A program made the translations under genes and the position numbers. The notes under the pieces are model-generated. The model was not told where the DNA came from. It ran no database searches and saw nothing but the letters and a program-made list of their open reading frames with translations. Shown here in pieces: positions 37,280-49,800 of a DNA stretch of 64,000 nt (the first letter of the stretch is position 1; the number at the start of each line of letters is the position of its first letter). Source of the DNA: Steinernema hermaphroditum (lineage: Eukaryota; Nematoda; Chromadorea; Rhabditida; Steinernematidae); the NCBI GenBank assembly GCA_030435675.1, contig CM059625.1:17980001-18044000 (forward strand), in the 5' to 3' direction.

Positions 37280-39541
37280 TTACTGAATTACACAGACGGC
37301 CGAGTTCTTTGCTTGATCAATGGGCAGTTTCTTCACAGAGTTACTCTTTTCAGCCAGCACTGGCTTCGTAGCTGTGATTGGTGCGTTTACGACGATGATG
37401 TCGCTTTCCATATCTGCCTTGCTCAACTGGATACCGAGCACTTCGGCGGCCATTTGCCTAGATATGCGGATGCATTTCCACTCATCGCTCCACGAGCAAC
37501 GAGAACTTACCTAAACATCAGAGTAACGCTGTCACCGGTTTTTGCCGAGACGTAGTGCCCGGTTAATTGGTTTTGTTCAATGAACTTGGTGTGTTTCTCG
37601 ATTCTAACATTTCGCCGGTGCTCCATGTCGGTTTTATTTCCAACGAGACACATGAGTGGAGGCTGAAAAACGGCAGATGATGTTTCAAATAAATGTTTGT
37701 GCAACGAAAATTTTCAAAAACATAAGTTTTATCGAACCACCACAACAGCTTAAATGCTATTTTTCGCAAACCTCGACCTTTAGATAAGAAAATTTTCCTC
37801 AAGATCATAAATGTAATTTTGAATAAGAAAAATGAATATCCAAGAAATAAATTTTTTTGGTGAGTAAAGTACTAGTGTCATTTCGAGTGGAACACAAATT
37901 GACTACATAGTTTCAATTTACTTATTGGAGTAACGTTGGACTGAAACTCTTAATGCTCATACTATTGTGTAATAAGTTTGATGCACGTGTGCAAACCTTG
38001 GTGTCTAGTTAATGGATTTCGGGATGGAATTTCATGATTACTTTGCAACCACTTCAATGATCCTCACCTTTTCTTGCTGTTTGGTAATCCTTTTCACAAC
38101 ACTAACCCAATCGGAAAGGTTTTCAAAGCTGCTTGCATTAGTCACATCATAGACGAGAACGATCGCATGACAACCGAAAACGTACTTGTCGATCATAGGA
38201 CCACTGATGCTTTGTCCACCAATGTCCCACACCTAAATTAATAAATGCCCACGATAGGTGCGAAGCATTCACCTGCAGAAGAACTTGAACATCGCCGGGA
38301 AGTGTCAGCCGTTTTGAGTAGAAATCCAATCCTAGGGTCTGAAATTGTTTTCTATGTGGACATAGAACTTTACAATCAGAAATTCAGACTCACGGTGTCA
38401 CCAGAATCGTCAACTGTGGAAGAGAACCAAATGGTACGTAGAAGAAAAAACAAAATTAACCCCTAAAGCATCAGGTCTAAAGCAATGTGTCACATATTAA
38501 TTCTTCGTTACGCGTTCTTTCTCACCAAAGGACTCATGGTTACGGGTTTGACTCATGATTCCAACCTGTTTCACAAAATTCAATATTACAGCAAATTTTC
38601 CTCGTTCTGAGCGCACCGCCGGTCATTTTACATGGAAATGAAAGCTCATCGAAATCAAAAGTTTTGAAAAATTGCGTTTCGCAAAGAAACATTTTTGAGT
38701 GTCGCTGTGCTACCGTACATTTCTGTTGTGACACATAAGTGCATTTCATGCTTAATTGATAATGGCGGTTCGTCGGATCTCGACCATCTCTTTTGTGTCT
38801 CTTCTTCTCTTTCTGTACACTGCTGACCTAGAAAATCAAATGATGAAAAATTTTTGCAGCAGAGATTTTCAAACAAAGAAAACATAAATTGAAATCGACC
38901 AAAAGTATTTTGAAATTAGTATTTAGTAGCTTCTCATTTAGCATTTAGCTTTCACTCATTTGACCAGTCCGCGGATGTCTGTTGTGTCTTACGATGCTAT
39001 TTTAGGCACAGTGAATGCAAATGCACAGTGAATTTTTAGGCACAATGAATGCAACGAAATTCGTTATTTTTGACAGCTTTTCGCACTTTTACTTTTGCGA
39101 TTGTCGCAGCTCTCATTTCATAGTTGTAGGCTGAGGAACGGCATCTCACATTCCCTCATACCTCACATTACAAATGCCACACACACCCCAAATGATAATC
39201 AATAATCTCAAGCTTGCTTAGAAAGCCAAGTTCCATGTTGTTAAGCGTCAAATTTCGAACATACATCAACGTGACAGATTCAGCTTTTTATTTGCAGCTG
39301 AAAAGTTTCATTCTCTTCCAAAAGCAAAGTTTCGAAAGAAATAAATGAACATCTAGCTGGTTAGCAAACTAATGCATTAATATAAATGCGCGCCCTGCCC
39401 ACTCACCTGTTGGTAATTACGCGCAAACTCATCCTGGGCAAACCGCTTGCAAATCGACGTTTTGCCGCTGCTTCCATCACCGACAACCACAATTTTGAGA
39501 ATCTTCTCAGTAGAGGCGACCTCTTCCTCCGAGTCGCTCAT
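37280..39541 (-). CDS. rab-28: Small GTPase RAB28 orthologue
   Basis: Five exons (39541-39407, 38338-38273, 38232-38068, 37662-37511, 37457-37280) total 696 nt, 231 aa; human RAB28 is 221. The start MSDSEEE is the RAB28 start, so an upstream in-frame extension is not needed. P-loop GDGSSGKTS at 21-29, switch region [21 protein letters not shown] (69-74) in place of the usual Rab WDTAGQ, NKTD (131-134) and SAKTGDS. The C-terminus CVIQ is a CaaX box for farnesylation, as in RAB28, instead of a double-cysteine Rab tail. In C. elegans and mammals RAB28 associates with the BBSome and cilia. The first intron (39406-38339, 1.07 kb) contains no recognised feature; the second is only 40 bp. Confidence 0.95.
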
Positions 39542-40353
39542 GCCGACCACTGCGAGTGGAGAGCTTCGCTGTTGCCATGGGAATCCATAAGAGAAGAACG
39601 ACAGCGACAGAACTGAAATAATTGGACGGCTTGCTGCGTGATTTCGCACGCGTTTCACAGGCTTTCCGCTTCATGCTGTTGTCGAAGGGGTCAATTTATA
39701 ATGAGTTTGCTAATGGATTATTTAAGAAATTTAATTATCGCCGCTTGTGTTAAACGCGTAGTGCACGACTTCGTGGCACAGACACAATTGTAGTTGCAAC
39801 TGCACTCCCGAAAGAGCGACAGGTTAAAACCATATTTGAGGTCGTTGCTTGACTTTTTTAACAACAGACATATTAACAAGAACGACCACATTTTGCTTGT
39901 TCATTTATGCTCTGTGCAGTTTTGTGATTGAAACTTCTTTGACAATCACAATTACGAAGAAATTATACTTGCGGATATTTTTTCGTGCACTGTTTTTTTC
40001 GTGAATTTTTTCCATCGACACAATTTTTGAGAACACTTGAATAAAAACTCTGCAGAACATCAAGGATTCCTCTTCATGAAAATACCATAAAATATAATAT
40101 AATATATAAACATGGACATCACTCAGAATAACATAAAGTGGTCAAAAAGTGTACTACAACATGTTTAAGCTTCAGACCTTGGATTTTCTACGAGCGAGAC
40201 AGCCATCCACTACTTGAAGTGTAGCCTAGGGTTGTCGATTCTCACGGTAAATAGCTTTCATGAAATCAATTTAGAAATTCCACTGAAATTTCCAATGGCA
40301 CATCCCATTTTGAATCCCCTATATATAAATGGAGAACCGACGGGTCCGTTGGT

Positions 40354-40370
40354 CTGTGTGTGTGTGTGTT
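40354..40370. repeat. (TG)n microsatellite
   Basis: An uninterrupted TG run of about eight units within a unique flank. Confidence 0.85.
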
Positions 40371-40407
40371 TTTCCGTGCGCACGGCGGAAACACCCAGAC
40401 AAAATAA

Positions 40408-40478
40408 GGACCCCGAGGGGAACCGAACCCGACACCGCCCGCTTACAAACAGAAAACGTTCGCAATGAGCCACGCAGA
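40408..40478 (-). pseudogene. tRNA-Thr-like sequence (tRNA-derived repeat)
   Basis: On the minus strand the order is D-arm-like GCGTGGCTCATTGCGAACG, an anticodon-loop-like TTTGTAA (TGT, threonine) and a near-perfect B box GGGTTCGGTTCCCC. Stems pair poorly and the D arm is irregular, so it is not a functional tRNA. Its B box keeps the Pol III consensus, as in tRNA-derived SINE heads. Confidence 0.4.
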
Positions 40479-40657
40479 TAGTTGAGATGGTAGTGCTCTA
40501 CTTCCACTATCTCTCTGGCGATGCTAGGTATTTGAATTATTTTTTGCTGTTTTTGAGTGATTTTTTGCCTATTTTGTAACCAGCAGTGTTTTCGGTTCGA
40601 GTTTCCTGAAACTCTACAGTTTTTTCGCCCACTTTAGCCATTTACATGAGCGTCAAT

Positions 40658-40848
40658 CTTGCCGCCCGCAGGGCTATAGTGTCTTGCCGCGCGCAGGGCT
40701 ATTGGTGTCTTGCCGCCCGCAGGGCTATTGGTGTCTTGCCACCCGCAGGGCTATGGTGTCTTGCCGCCCGCAGGGCTACAGTTTTTGGCCCCAACTTCAG
40801 CCCTATCCATGAGCGCCAATCTTGCCGCCCGCAGGGCTACAGGCTAAT
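40658..40848. repeat. GC-rich tandem array, unit about 26-30 bp
   Basis: Five adjacent units of the form CTTGCCGCCCGCAGGGCTAT plus GGTGT, followed after a spacer by a sixth. The array sits between two related blocks (each CATGAGCG-CAATCTTGCC), giving a higher-order duplication. Each unit contains the small inverted repeat GCCCGCAGGGC. It is far more GC-rich than its surroundings. A GCGCGAATTCGCGC palindrome follows at about 40868-40881. Confidence 0.8.
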
Positions 40849-42930
40849 TAGCTTTTAGTACCTGGAGGGCGCGAATTCGCGCGCAGCCGGGTTTATACCA
40901 TATTATGACTAAGCGCACTCATTTTTGTATCGTGTAGCAGCATTTATAGGCCGCCCGTAGTTAATAGTCCAGCTTCTCGAAATACTATTCGATAGACGCT
41001 GGTGATATTAACCCAAGAAAATTTTTCGGCTTATGTGTTCGCATTTTCTTTTAATTGAAAACTACTATAACCGTTTTTATGTTCGAAAGCGTTTTTTTCA
41101 TTATTCCAACGTCGTGCTCTGCGCCAAAGAAAGAACGATGCCGATGATCCATGTTTGTAGATTGCGGAGTGGAGTCAACAGTAAAGTAAAGTCATTTTAG
41201 CTGTCAAAACTAACGCAAAATAAAGTACCACCCGCATAGTGCTTTTTAAGTGATAAATCTTTTGACATTCTGGTACGGTTTACTTTTAGTGTTTTTTAAG
41301 TTTACTGACATTTTGACGTTTTTTTTGACGTTTGTTTACTGACGTTACCTGACATTTTCAAGTTGACTACCAGAATCGCTTTAGGTTACTTATGTTAATA
41401 AACTGCATTTTCAATGCAGCATCCCAATAGATAAAATGTGAAAATTAGTGCTCCACAAAGAAATGTTAGAGCAATCTCGCACAAGCTTGCAATCCGATCT
41501 CATTAACAAAAGTTACCTTAACTAAACCACGCTAATTAGCAAACTCTGATTCTCGAATTCCCTTTTTAGTATTCGATGCACCAACTATTTCCCATTAGAA
41601 CGCAACTAAATCGTTTTCCAGGTGTGTGGTCTCAAGCCTGTGCATGTGAAAGACGCACGGTTCTGATTTATCAGACTTCATTCGTTTTCTACGTCTCGCA
41701 TATGACGCTTGTGAATCGCAAACGAACGTTGCCCAGGGTAGGATGTGGAGCTCACCAATACCATACTGTCAGTTGTCGAAAACCTCGAGTTGTGTTCATC
41801 CTGCGAACTGCCGAAAAGATTATTATCTTATGAGAAGTAGTTCGTTACTTGCTTTTCTGATAGTTTGTAGGTATGTATTAGAATTGTCGACGTTATTTAG
41901 GAAAAAGTTACCGCCAGAACTACAGTACACGTTAGGTTTACAGCAAGTGAATCACTACTGTCTTATGTCTTGCGAACTGGAAAAGTACTATGATGTTTGT
42001 GCGTTGGGTAATCACGTAATCGACGCTTTATATCAACGATGTATTACTATGTGTAGCATCCAACTATCATTTTGAATAGCATCCTGTATCCAGTGAAGTA
42101 TCACGATAAGTAGCATCCTGGGTCATGTTGAGAACCCGATTCACTGCAGATCTGCGAGCTCCATAGTAAACTGGGTAAACACATTCCATTTATTATTGGA
42201 ATTGCTTCGTGTAATTGCTTACAGATCGTGAATACGGTAGTTCCTATTACATCTTCTGTTTTAATCGTACGCTCCTCAATTTAAATGCTTTCGTTGTGTT
42301 ACTTTTAACTCTTTTAATATTAAGTTGGTGCATTGAAAATGGGCCACTTGGTAAACATCCTTTAATTTCGCAATGTTTACTCCTAAGGTATAACTGATTG
42401 GCGCGTTCTTGAGTGTAGCGAACTCTCACCACACACTATGATTCACCGTATATTGTTGGCTCTGGCCTACCGAATGCACCTATTGTTGTTTTGGGTATAT
42501 ATCACAACATGAGCTAATCTCAAAAAGATCGTCTTTTCGGATCATCGGATCCGATCATGTTCCGTTAACGCCAACGTTTCCAATTGGTTAAGTACCGTAA
42601 CAGAGAATGGGAATATAGACCAGGTAGCCCTCACTCACAACGGACCGAGCTTTCGACCGAGGAGTGGGCTGTAGTTGTTCAGTCAAATGGTAAATACCTT
42701 GAAGTGAAATGGTTGAAACAATGCAAATAAACAGTCATTACAAAAGTGGCACATTTTCTTGGATCGATGGCATTATGGCTTGCAAGACACTCTTGGAGCA
42801 ACGATAGTTATGTCGCTTATTTATTGCAAGACTCTTCTTTCTTGGGCAAATTGCACAATGTCGGAGTTGAATGAAGCAAACCCATCATTGTGAGAGGGCT
42901 TTGAAAAGCAGTAACACTGGTTCAAGTCGA

Positions 42931-43103
42931 CTTTGACTTTGACTTTATTCACGACTCAAAGGCATTTCGCCTTGCCTGACACCGAATAATGGACAAACAG
43001 AGGAAGTCTCATTACTGCGGGCTTCATCCTTGGCGTATCGGTGGTGTCGAACCAGTCGTAGACGGCGCCGCTTCATGGGACATCTGAGAATCAGCAAAAC
43101 ATC
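42931..43103 (-). mobile_element. SINE-like retroposon, copy 2 (5'-truncated)
   Basis: The last 173 bp of the family in minus orientation, flanked by the 12-bp duplication GGTTCAAGTCGA at 42919-42930 and 43104-43115. The 3' tail is AATAAAGTCAAAGTCAAAG. The 5' truncation with an intact duplication shows incomplete reverse transcription at insertion. Confidence 0.85.
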
Positions 43104-46100
43104 GGTTCAAGTCGAAGCACTGTTTTTTGTGCAAGCTTCGAAGCACGGCGAATCCGATATCCGTTTTCGGCGCACAAGTCGCTGTGCACGTCCTGTATGT
43201 AGCGAATCTTCGGCTCGGTGTGTGACCCCCTTATCGACCCAGCTTCCTACTGTTTCTAAAATGATGAATATTAGGTTCTAAAGTTCTTAAAGTGCATAAA
43301 ATACAAGCTATTAAGGAGAGTGGGAATGGGAAACGCGATTGCATCCCAAGTGCATCTTACTAAACTAACATGAATATATGCATTTCCAAAACCATAAAAT
43401 GTGAACTTAAAAACCACTCAACCGATCACAGGGCATAGATTGTTTTATTTCCTCCTTTATGAAACTCGATTTTTGAAACGTCGTTTCAGACATAAACGTA
43501 AGTTGCAAACAGTAAACAGCCTGCCTTGTTTACCGGCGCTGCTCACGTGTCCGCAGTAAAAAATAGATTCTCCTTTTTTAGGGTTCCTCGACTTACCGAT
43601 AAAAAGGACAGTTTACCGTAATCTAGATTAATCGCCACTGAAAGAGATAGTTTACCGATTATTACACAAACTGTAATTGATTACAAGATGATTTTGCTAT
43701 ACATGTGTCAACTCATCCATAGGGAAAGGCAAACTGTAGCGGCATACACTACAAAAATGATACAAGTACATTTTGAATTTATACGACAAGTCCCAGTAAA
43801 TAGGACATTTTCTAGTTGACCTCAGCAAAAGACGCTCAAGTTGATAAACAACTTCTTTGATCACGAGATATCATCGAAAGCGAACGCTGTGAGACACTAC
43901 TGTTTACTTTCCCATTGCGCCCTCCCAGGGCGTTATCAGGCCAGCCAGTCGGTCCCTCTTTAAGTTCAACACATCTCCAGCCGACGGGCGCCGATTCTGC
44001 CTGCTCCTTGCTCTCCACGCGTTTTCGGCGACCGGCCGTCGTCGGCGCCGTCGAAGAAGATCGTTGATCGCACTTCGTCTTTTTTCCTCTCGGTTCTCGA
44101 TCGACGTTGCACTCTACCCAGTTTGTCCCCCAGCCATAAAAAATGCGCAACTCTTTGGGGAGCACAATACTTACAGCTGGTTGAACATATGATAAGTGCT
44201 CAAAAACAGGACACGAAATAGAAATAAAGCTTATTGCTTATGTTACCGGAATGTGTCAAGCATGAAAATAGGAAAATGCGTATAAAACCTTGCCAGAGAA
44301 TGCGTAGAAAATCAATTAGCAGAAAGTAAGAAAGAAACAAGAAAGAAACAACTCCGAAGAAGGTTAGCAGAGAAATTTAGTTAGCAAAAGTTAGCAATCG
44401 AAAATCATGTTTTCAGAACCTTCAAAAAAGGGGATGATTCCAAATCTGAGCGGAGTTTTTTGGATTCTGCCTTTCCTAAAAGAAATGTTCGTGATTGAGT
44501 AGAATTGAGCTGTGTGGTGTCTTTTTGATTTTGGTATGTAGCAAAGTAAACCAGATACTGCGAAGGACATGTGGCCGAGCTATGTATATGTACATCTCTA
44601 TTTGGACAAATATGGATATATCAATTCATAGCTTAATGATTACTAAATACATTTTGTGTAACGTTGCCCTTTACTTGTTTTAATGTTGTCTACTGGATCT
44701 CATATCGGTGAGCGTGACCAAACAAAAAACTACTCACCCCACTTTTTGCTTCCTTCAGCATTCTGTAACAGTGGAAGACAGTTTACGTCTTGCTTCGTTT
44801 CTGCATTTTGTTTGTTCCCCCCTGCCAGTATGGATGTTTGCGCCCCATTCACTTGAGGAATTAGAGTTCGCCAGCCCCCATCCGCTCTTTGCTCTGGTGC
44901 ACTTTTCATCCGCGCTGATCTGCTCGCTCGCGGCGTTCGCTGTACGTGTCACTGAATTAACGATGTCTGCCGCGTCGAAAAAGTACATACACATACATAC
45001 ATACAAGTTCAAGCAATCAACTAGTAGAGAAAGAATGCGCCCGGTGCCTGATGGGCGGATGGTTGGGAGGACGAACGACCACACGTTGCGAGTAACGTCA
45101 TCTTCGCCGTGGTCGCCGCTGTCACCATTAATGTGGGACCAGTGATAAAGTAAAACAAAAATCGATATAAAACTCATGATTGCCGCATTCATGTGGTTCT
45201 AGAAGCATTACTATATGGCTACGGTGCAGATGTCCTATACAGGTATTGAGAGGCTAAACGACGTTTGTCAGCACACTTCGCGCAGTGTACCCGTGAGATT
45301 TCATCGACCATTACACTGGTTCCTATTTTAAGGTTAACGGATTTGCAGTAAGAACCGAAACGCCCTCACTTGTTGGTCTGTACTGCATGTTGTATGTACC
45401 GGATGCAAAATCTGAATAAGGAATGAACAACAACAAAAATAAAAATTGCATAAGCTCCCCGTTATTCAAATATCTAGCTGTTAGCTATGGACCGAATAGT
45501 AAATTCCGTGAACCGTAAAAGGGCATTATGTGTATTTGAATATGTATTATATTTAACAACTCAGCTATGAAAGTTAGTAAAACTGCACTTTCCTATCAAG
45601 GATAAGAAGTTCTCGGAAGAGGACAAAAATTGGACGTATATGTTTTAACTACATTTACTGCACTTATTGTGGACACATCTTACATGTTCCAAACATCCAT
45701 ATGCACCAACTGTCCTGGAGTAAGGGTAGAATGCCTATATATCATCATACGTTTATTGCCGATGAAAATCTTTAAGCAGACACTAGCATACCTTAATTAA
45801 GCCTACTTTTCGTTTTTTCTTGACGTTCGATGTAGCCATCAAAGCTGTTAAAAATTGTCATGATTAATACCTTAAAATATATGCGCTTTATTTTCAACGA
45901 ATCAACAACCAACCATTCTTAGACGTATGAGCCAAGAGAGAACAATAGGGATGAGAGAAAATCATAAGAGAGAACAGGTACTTGGGCAAACATTGATATA
46001 AGTTGAGGAAGATTTAGAGCTTTTGAAAGAAAAGTAGTAGGCTTCGTGTTATAATAATGGTGCCAATTATACATTAGTGGACCCGCATCATAGAGACATT

Positions 46101-46892
46101 ATAGAGTTCTTTTTCCAGAGTTGAGTTACTTCATACACTTAGCGGCGAAGAGAACAACAAGAGGGGTGCAATGTAAGGCCTGCGAGATAATGGCAACAAG
46201 TAAAAGAACGGAAAACCGTCTGAGGTTCTGTAGTGAAGAGTTTTTGGTATAGAAGTTCTCGAACTAGAAGAGCTAGAAAAGTATAACATGAATAGAGGTG
46301 ATCAATGGTCAAGGCGATTAGTTTGATGAGTGAGTTTGTGGCACAGCGTCCAATAGGAATAAGTTAGATACATGCAGAACAAAATCGGAGTGACATACAA
46401 CTGGTAGAGTAACATGAACTGAATCGCGAATAGCGTTTCTATATCCGCTAGCGAATCCCCTAGTGGTCGTCTTCAGTATTGCGACTTTTCCTTTTGATGC
46501 AAGCGTTTGTGGTTAACATTGGAAAAAGAGGAAGTATGGTACAAAGATGAGGGCGGTTGTATTGCAGTACATCTGCGAGAACGTATAAAGCTGCACGTTT
46601 ACTGGCTTTTTGCTACAAATGCATATATGCGCTTTTGGGTGGGCTCTCGAATGGAAGGAAACGATGCGAGATAGAGTTTGATAGAACGTCTTTGAATACA
46701 TTTCATGCAGGCTACTGATGTTGCATCACAGAGGGAGGATGAGTTGATCACAGAACAATACTTATATCGAGGATAACGCTTAAAATTCTCTGGGCACAAT
46801 TTTCGATACATGCAAGTAGAGGTCAAACGCTAGGCGATGTCTAGGGAGAATTGTCTAAGGGTTGGGATGCAGAATTTAACTTTGAGGTCGAG

Positions 46893-49800
46893 TCAGCTGG
46901 GTGGCTGCCCATTCATTTCATCGTCCTCGTCTACCGTGGTCGATGGTTCTGTGTTTACAATAGCCGGTACCGAGGTAGTAGTCGTCGTACCGGCAGTCGT
47001 TTCCGTAGCTACAACGCTTGTGACTGGTAGACCAGCTTGTTGGAGTGCTTGTTGTAGAGTTGCCCCATCCGCAGCAAATTTTGCTTGCACCAATGCGTTT
47101 ATCATATCCTCGTAGCTAGTAGCGGCGAGATTCAAATTTGGAACCGTTTCTCCTAGTGCCCTCAATAAGAGGTCGCTCGTAGGGTTGCCAGCACCGAACT
47201 GTCCCGCTACGGCCGCCGCTGCTACCGCCGCTACAGCTGATTCGGCGGATATCGGAGGATTCACCGTGGTTAACACAGAAGCAGTGGCCGAGGTACCCGG
47301 AGTTGGAGGTTCGGATGTCTGCCGAAAGTGCATCGACGGCACGGATTGCTCCCGCGTGACAGCCATCGGTGGTGTCTGCGCAGACGGACTCAACTGTTCA
47401 GTCTTCGTCAAAAGATCAACCATGGACGTGGGTGCACTGGCGTTCATCGACGTTGATTGTTGGTCACTGATGTCTCCCGCGATCGAATTTGCGGCTGAAG
47501 TAGCAGCAGAAGACAGAAGGCTCAGCGGATTGATGTCCTCACTGCCATTGCTCGCAGCTGCCATCGACAGTAAACTGATCGAATGCGCGTGCTGATCGAG
47601 TTTCGGAGTTGAAGGGGTGCTTCGCGTAACAGCTGATCGCTGGGGTCGTCGTTTATAGAATTCGGAATCATCAACAGTCCAGACAGCCCCTTTGACGTTT
47701 TGTTCCACTCGGGCGAAGCACTTGTGTAAACTGAGGTTGTGCCTTACAGCGTTCTAAAATATTTCAATTCATAAAAGCTAATTCATAAAAATTCATTTCC
47801 AGAATGATGTGTGAATTCTTCTTGTTTTGCCTTTTATCGTTTTTTTTTACATTCAGTGACACTCATCTGCGTCATCTCCTCGCGCGGATCTCTGCGAATG
47901 CGAATAAATTAGCGAACGGAGACGCTATCGACGTTCCCGCGTCAATTCTCGCTGTCTCTTCTCGTCGCTCCCAGCCATTCAATGAGAGTACGAACGCAAC
48001 TGGATGCATTTGTAAACAAACAAAAGGAATGCACGTGCGTACGCAATTAGAGTTTCTGTTTTTCTCGTAAGCCTTATAGCATGCGAAAAATTACTAAAAG
48101 TCTACGGGAGGCCGCGATGAAAATAGGCAAACTAATTTGCATGTATTGAGCATGTTCATCCAAAAATATATTGTTTCTGTCAGGACCACAATTAGCATAC
48201 AAGGAACGAAAAAATGTATATACGAAAAGAGGAGCTTACCTTCCATGTGGCCGCATTCCGTCGGAAATAAGCGAACGTCTCAGTAAACCACTGATAGATC
48301 TCATTAAGAGTTAACTGACAATCCTTTGATTCCATGATGGCTTGTCGAATTAGCGATGCATAAGTATACGGTGGCCTCACATCGTGATTGCGGTAGAATT
48401 CACGATTCCGAGATATGTCAGCGGCTATAGGTAGCACGGACTTGTCGCTTATTCGTCGTCTTGGAGTAGCAGATGAGCCAGTGGAGCGTGTTTCCTCCCG
48501 ATTTGCGCTAGCCACCGACGCCGGAGTTGGTGTCCTTCGATTTGCCCTCACAGTTACGGTTGCAGTATTAACAACGGCTGGTACAGGAGCTGGTGTGTTG
48601 GAATTTGAAGGAGGTGGGTAGTTGGCAGGAGCCGAAGCCGCTGACCCAGTTGGCTAAAATAAATAGCGTTTTCTGTAGTCGTTAAATGGATGGGCCGTTT
48701 AGCAGTCAGCTGTTTTACGTTTAAGACCTAGTTATGTAATCTCTGTGCGCCGCGAATGCCCTTTCTTTCCCTTTTTTTCGTATGCAAACTGAACGTCCTG
48801 TCAGCAGTTCGCAATTCGTCTTTTTGGCAAACAGACCGCAGCTTCTGTGCTTCCATTTGGATGCCCCCCTCACGCATCATTCACATCGTAATTGCGCAAA
48901 CATTCGCCGGAAAACAAAGAGCAACACATACAGCATCACATCGCATAACCTTGAAGCTCTAAAGGTGCCTGGTGCTTTCTTGCCTTTTGTGTCTGTGCGC
49001 TATCCATTTTTTTTAACTTTTTAGTACACTGTCATTCACTGTGTGCTAGCAACAGCCTCTTATCTGAGCGCAGAAATGCCTAGACACCATGACAACTGCG
49101 CCACAGGGCGTTGCTAGCGCGTCACCCGTTCCTCACTCGCCTGTCACATGTGTTGTATGTGTTTTCGAGCAAAACAAATATAAATAACACTGAAAGCCGT
49201 CGGCGACGGCCGCTGCGTACGTCTGTCTCTTCCCACAACCAGCCGTCGTCCGCTCGCCGCAGTGTCAATAGGGAAGATGCGATGATGTTAACCTTTTAGT
49301 GCAACATCGTCGTTGGTTTACAATGAGAGAACGCAGAAAAGACGTAGAACGCAGACAGCAGAAAGATAGCGACCGCTGATAAAACACACACAGTAAAGCA
49401 AAACAAACAAATACATGAGAAGAGCGCGCGAATTCGCGACACTCCGAGCGAAGCGTGGAGCCCCGTCCTCGAGAACCAGTGATCGCCGTCAGACACAACA
49501 TGCGCTCCTTGTTGTCTTTACACACAGTCGCCCGGTGCACTCTTTCTCCGTAATCCTTTAGCGGACGAGAGCAATGCACTTGTACTTTTACTGACTGCTT
49601 GGTTGCGCGCCTATTGACAAGAAGAACACTACTAGTGCAATTCCGAGTGAGGGACTGAACAAAAACGTCTGTTCAATTTTTCGCCCCCAGTGAATGCGCT
49701 TAGCCGAATGACGCCACATAGCGCCCCTATAGCAAGCGAGCATCGACCAACGTCAACAACAACGACAAACAATCCAAATCACCAACCTGGTCCACAACCT

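Larger units (their letters stand above)
39542..46892. other. Gene-poor 7.3-kb region
   Basis: Upstream of rab-28 and downstream of the FOXP gene. It contains a TG microsatellite, a tRNA-Thr-like sequence, a GC-rich tandem array and a truncated SINE-like insertion, all listed separately. Frames at 41576-42075, 43836-44165 and 44708-45192 show no family resemblance. A short ACAT run lies near 44987-45003. Confidence 0.45.

Noticed and set aside
36790..39541. Operon linking rab-28 and the 14-cysteine gene
   Set aside because: The genes are co-directional but 384 bp apart, with a polyadenylation signal between them and no SL2-type evidence.
46837..47595. Plus-strand frames of 92 and 136 codons
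   Set aside because: Antisense of the last FOXP exon, which is fixed by the forkhead domain.
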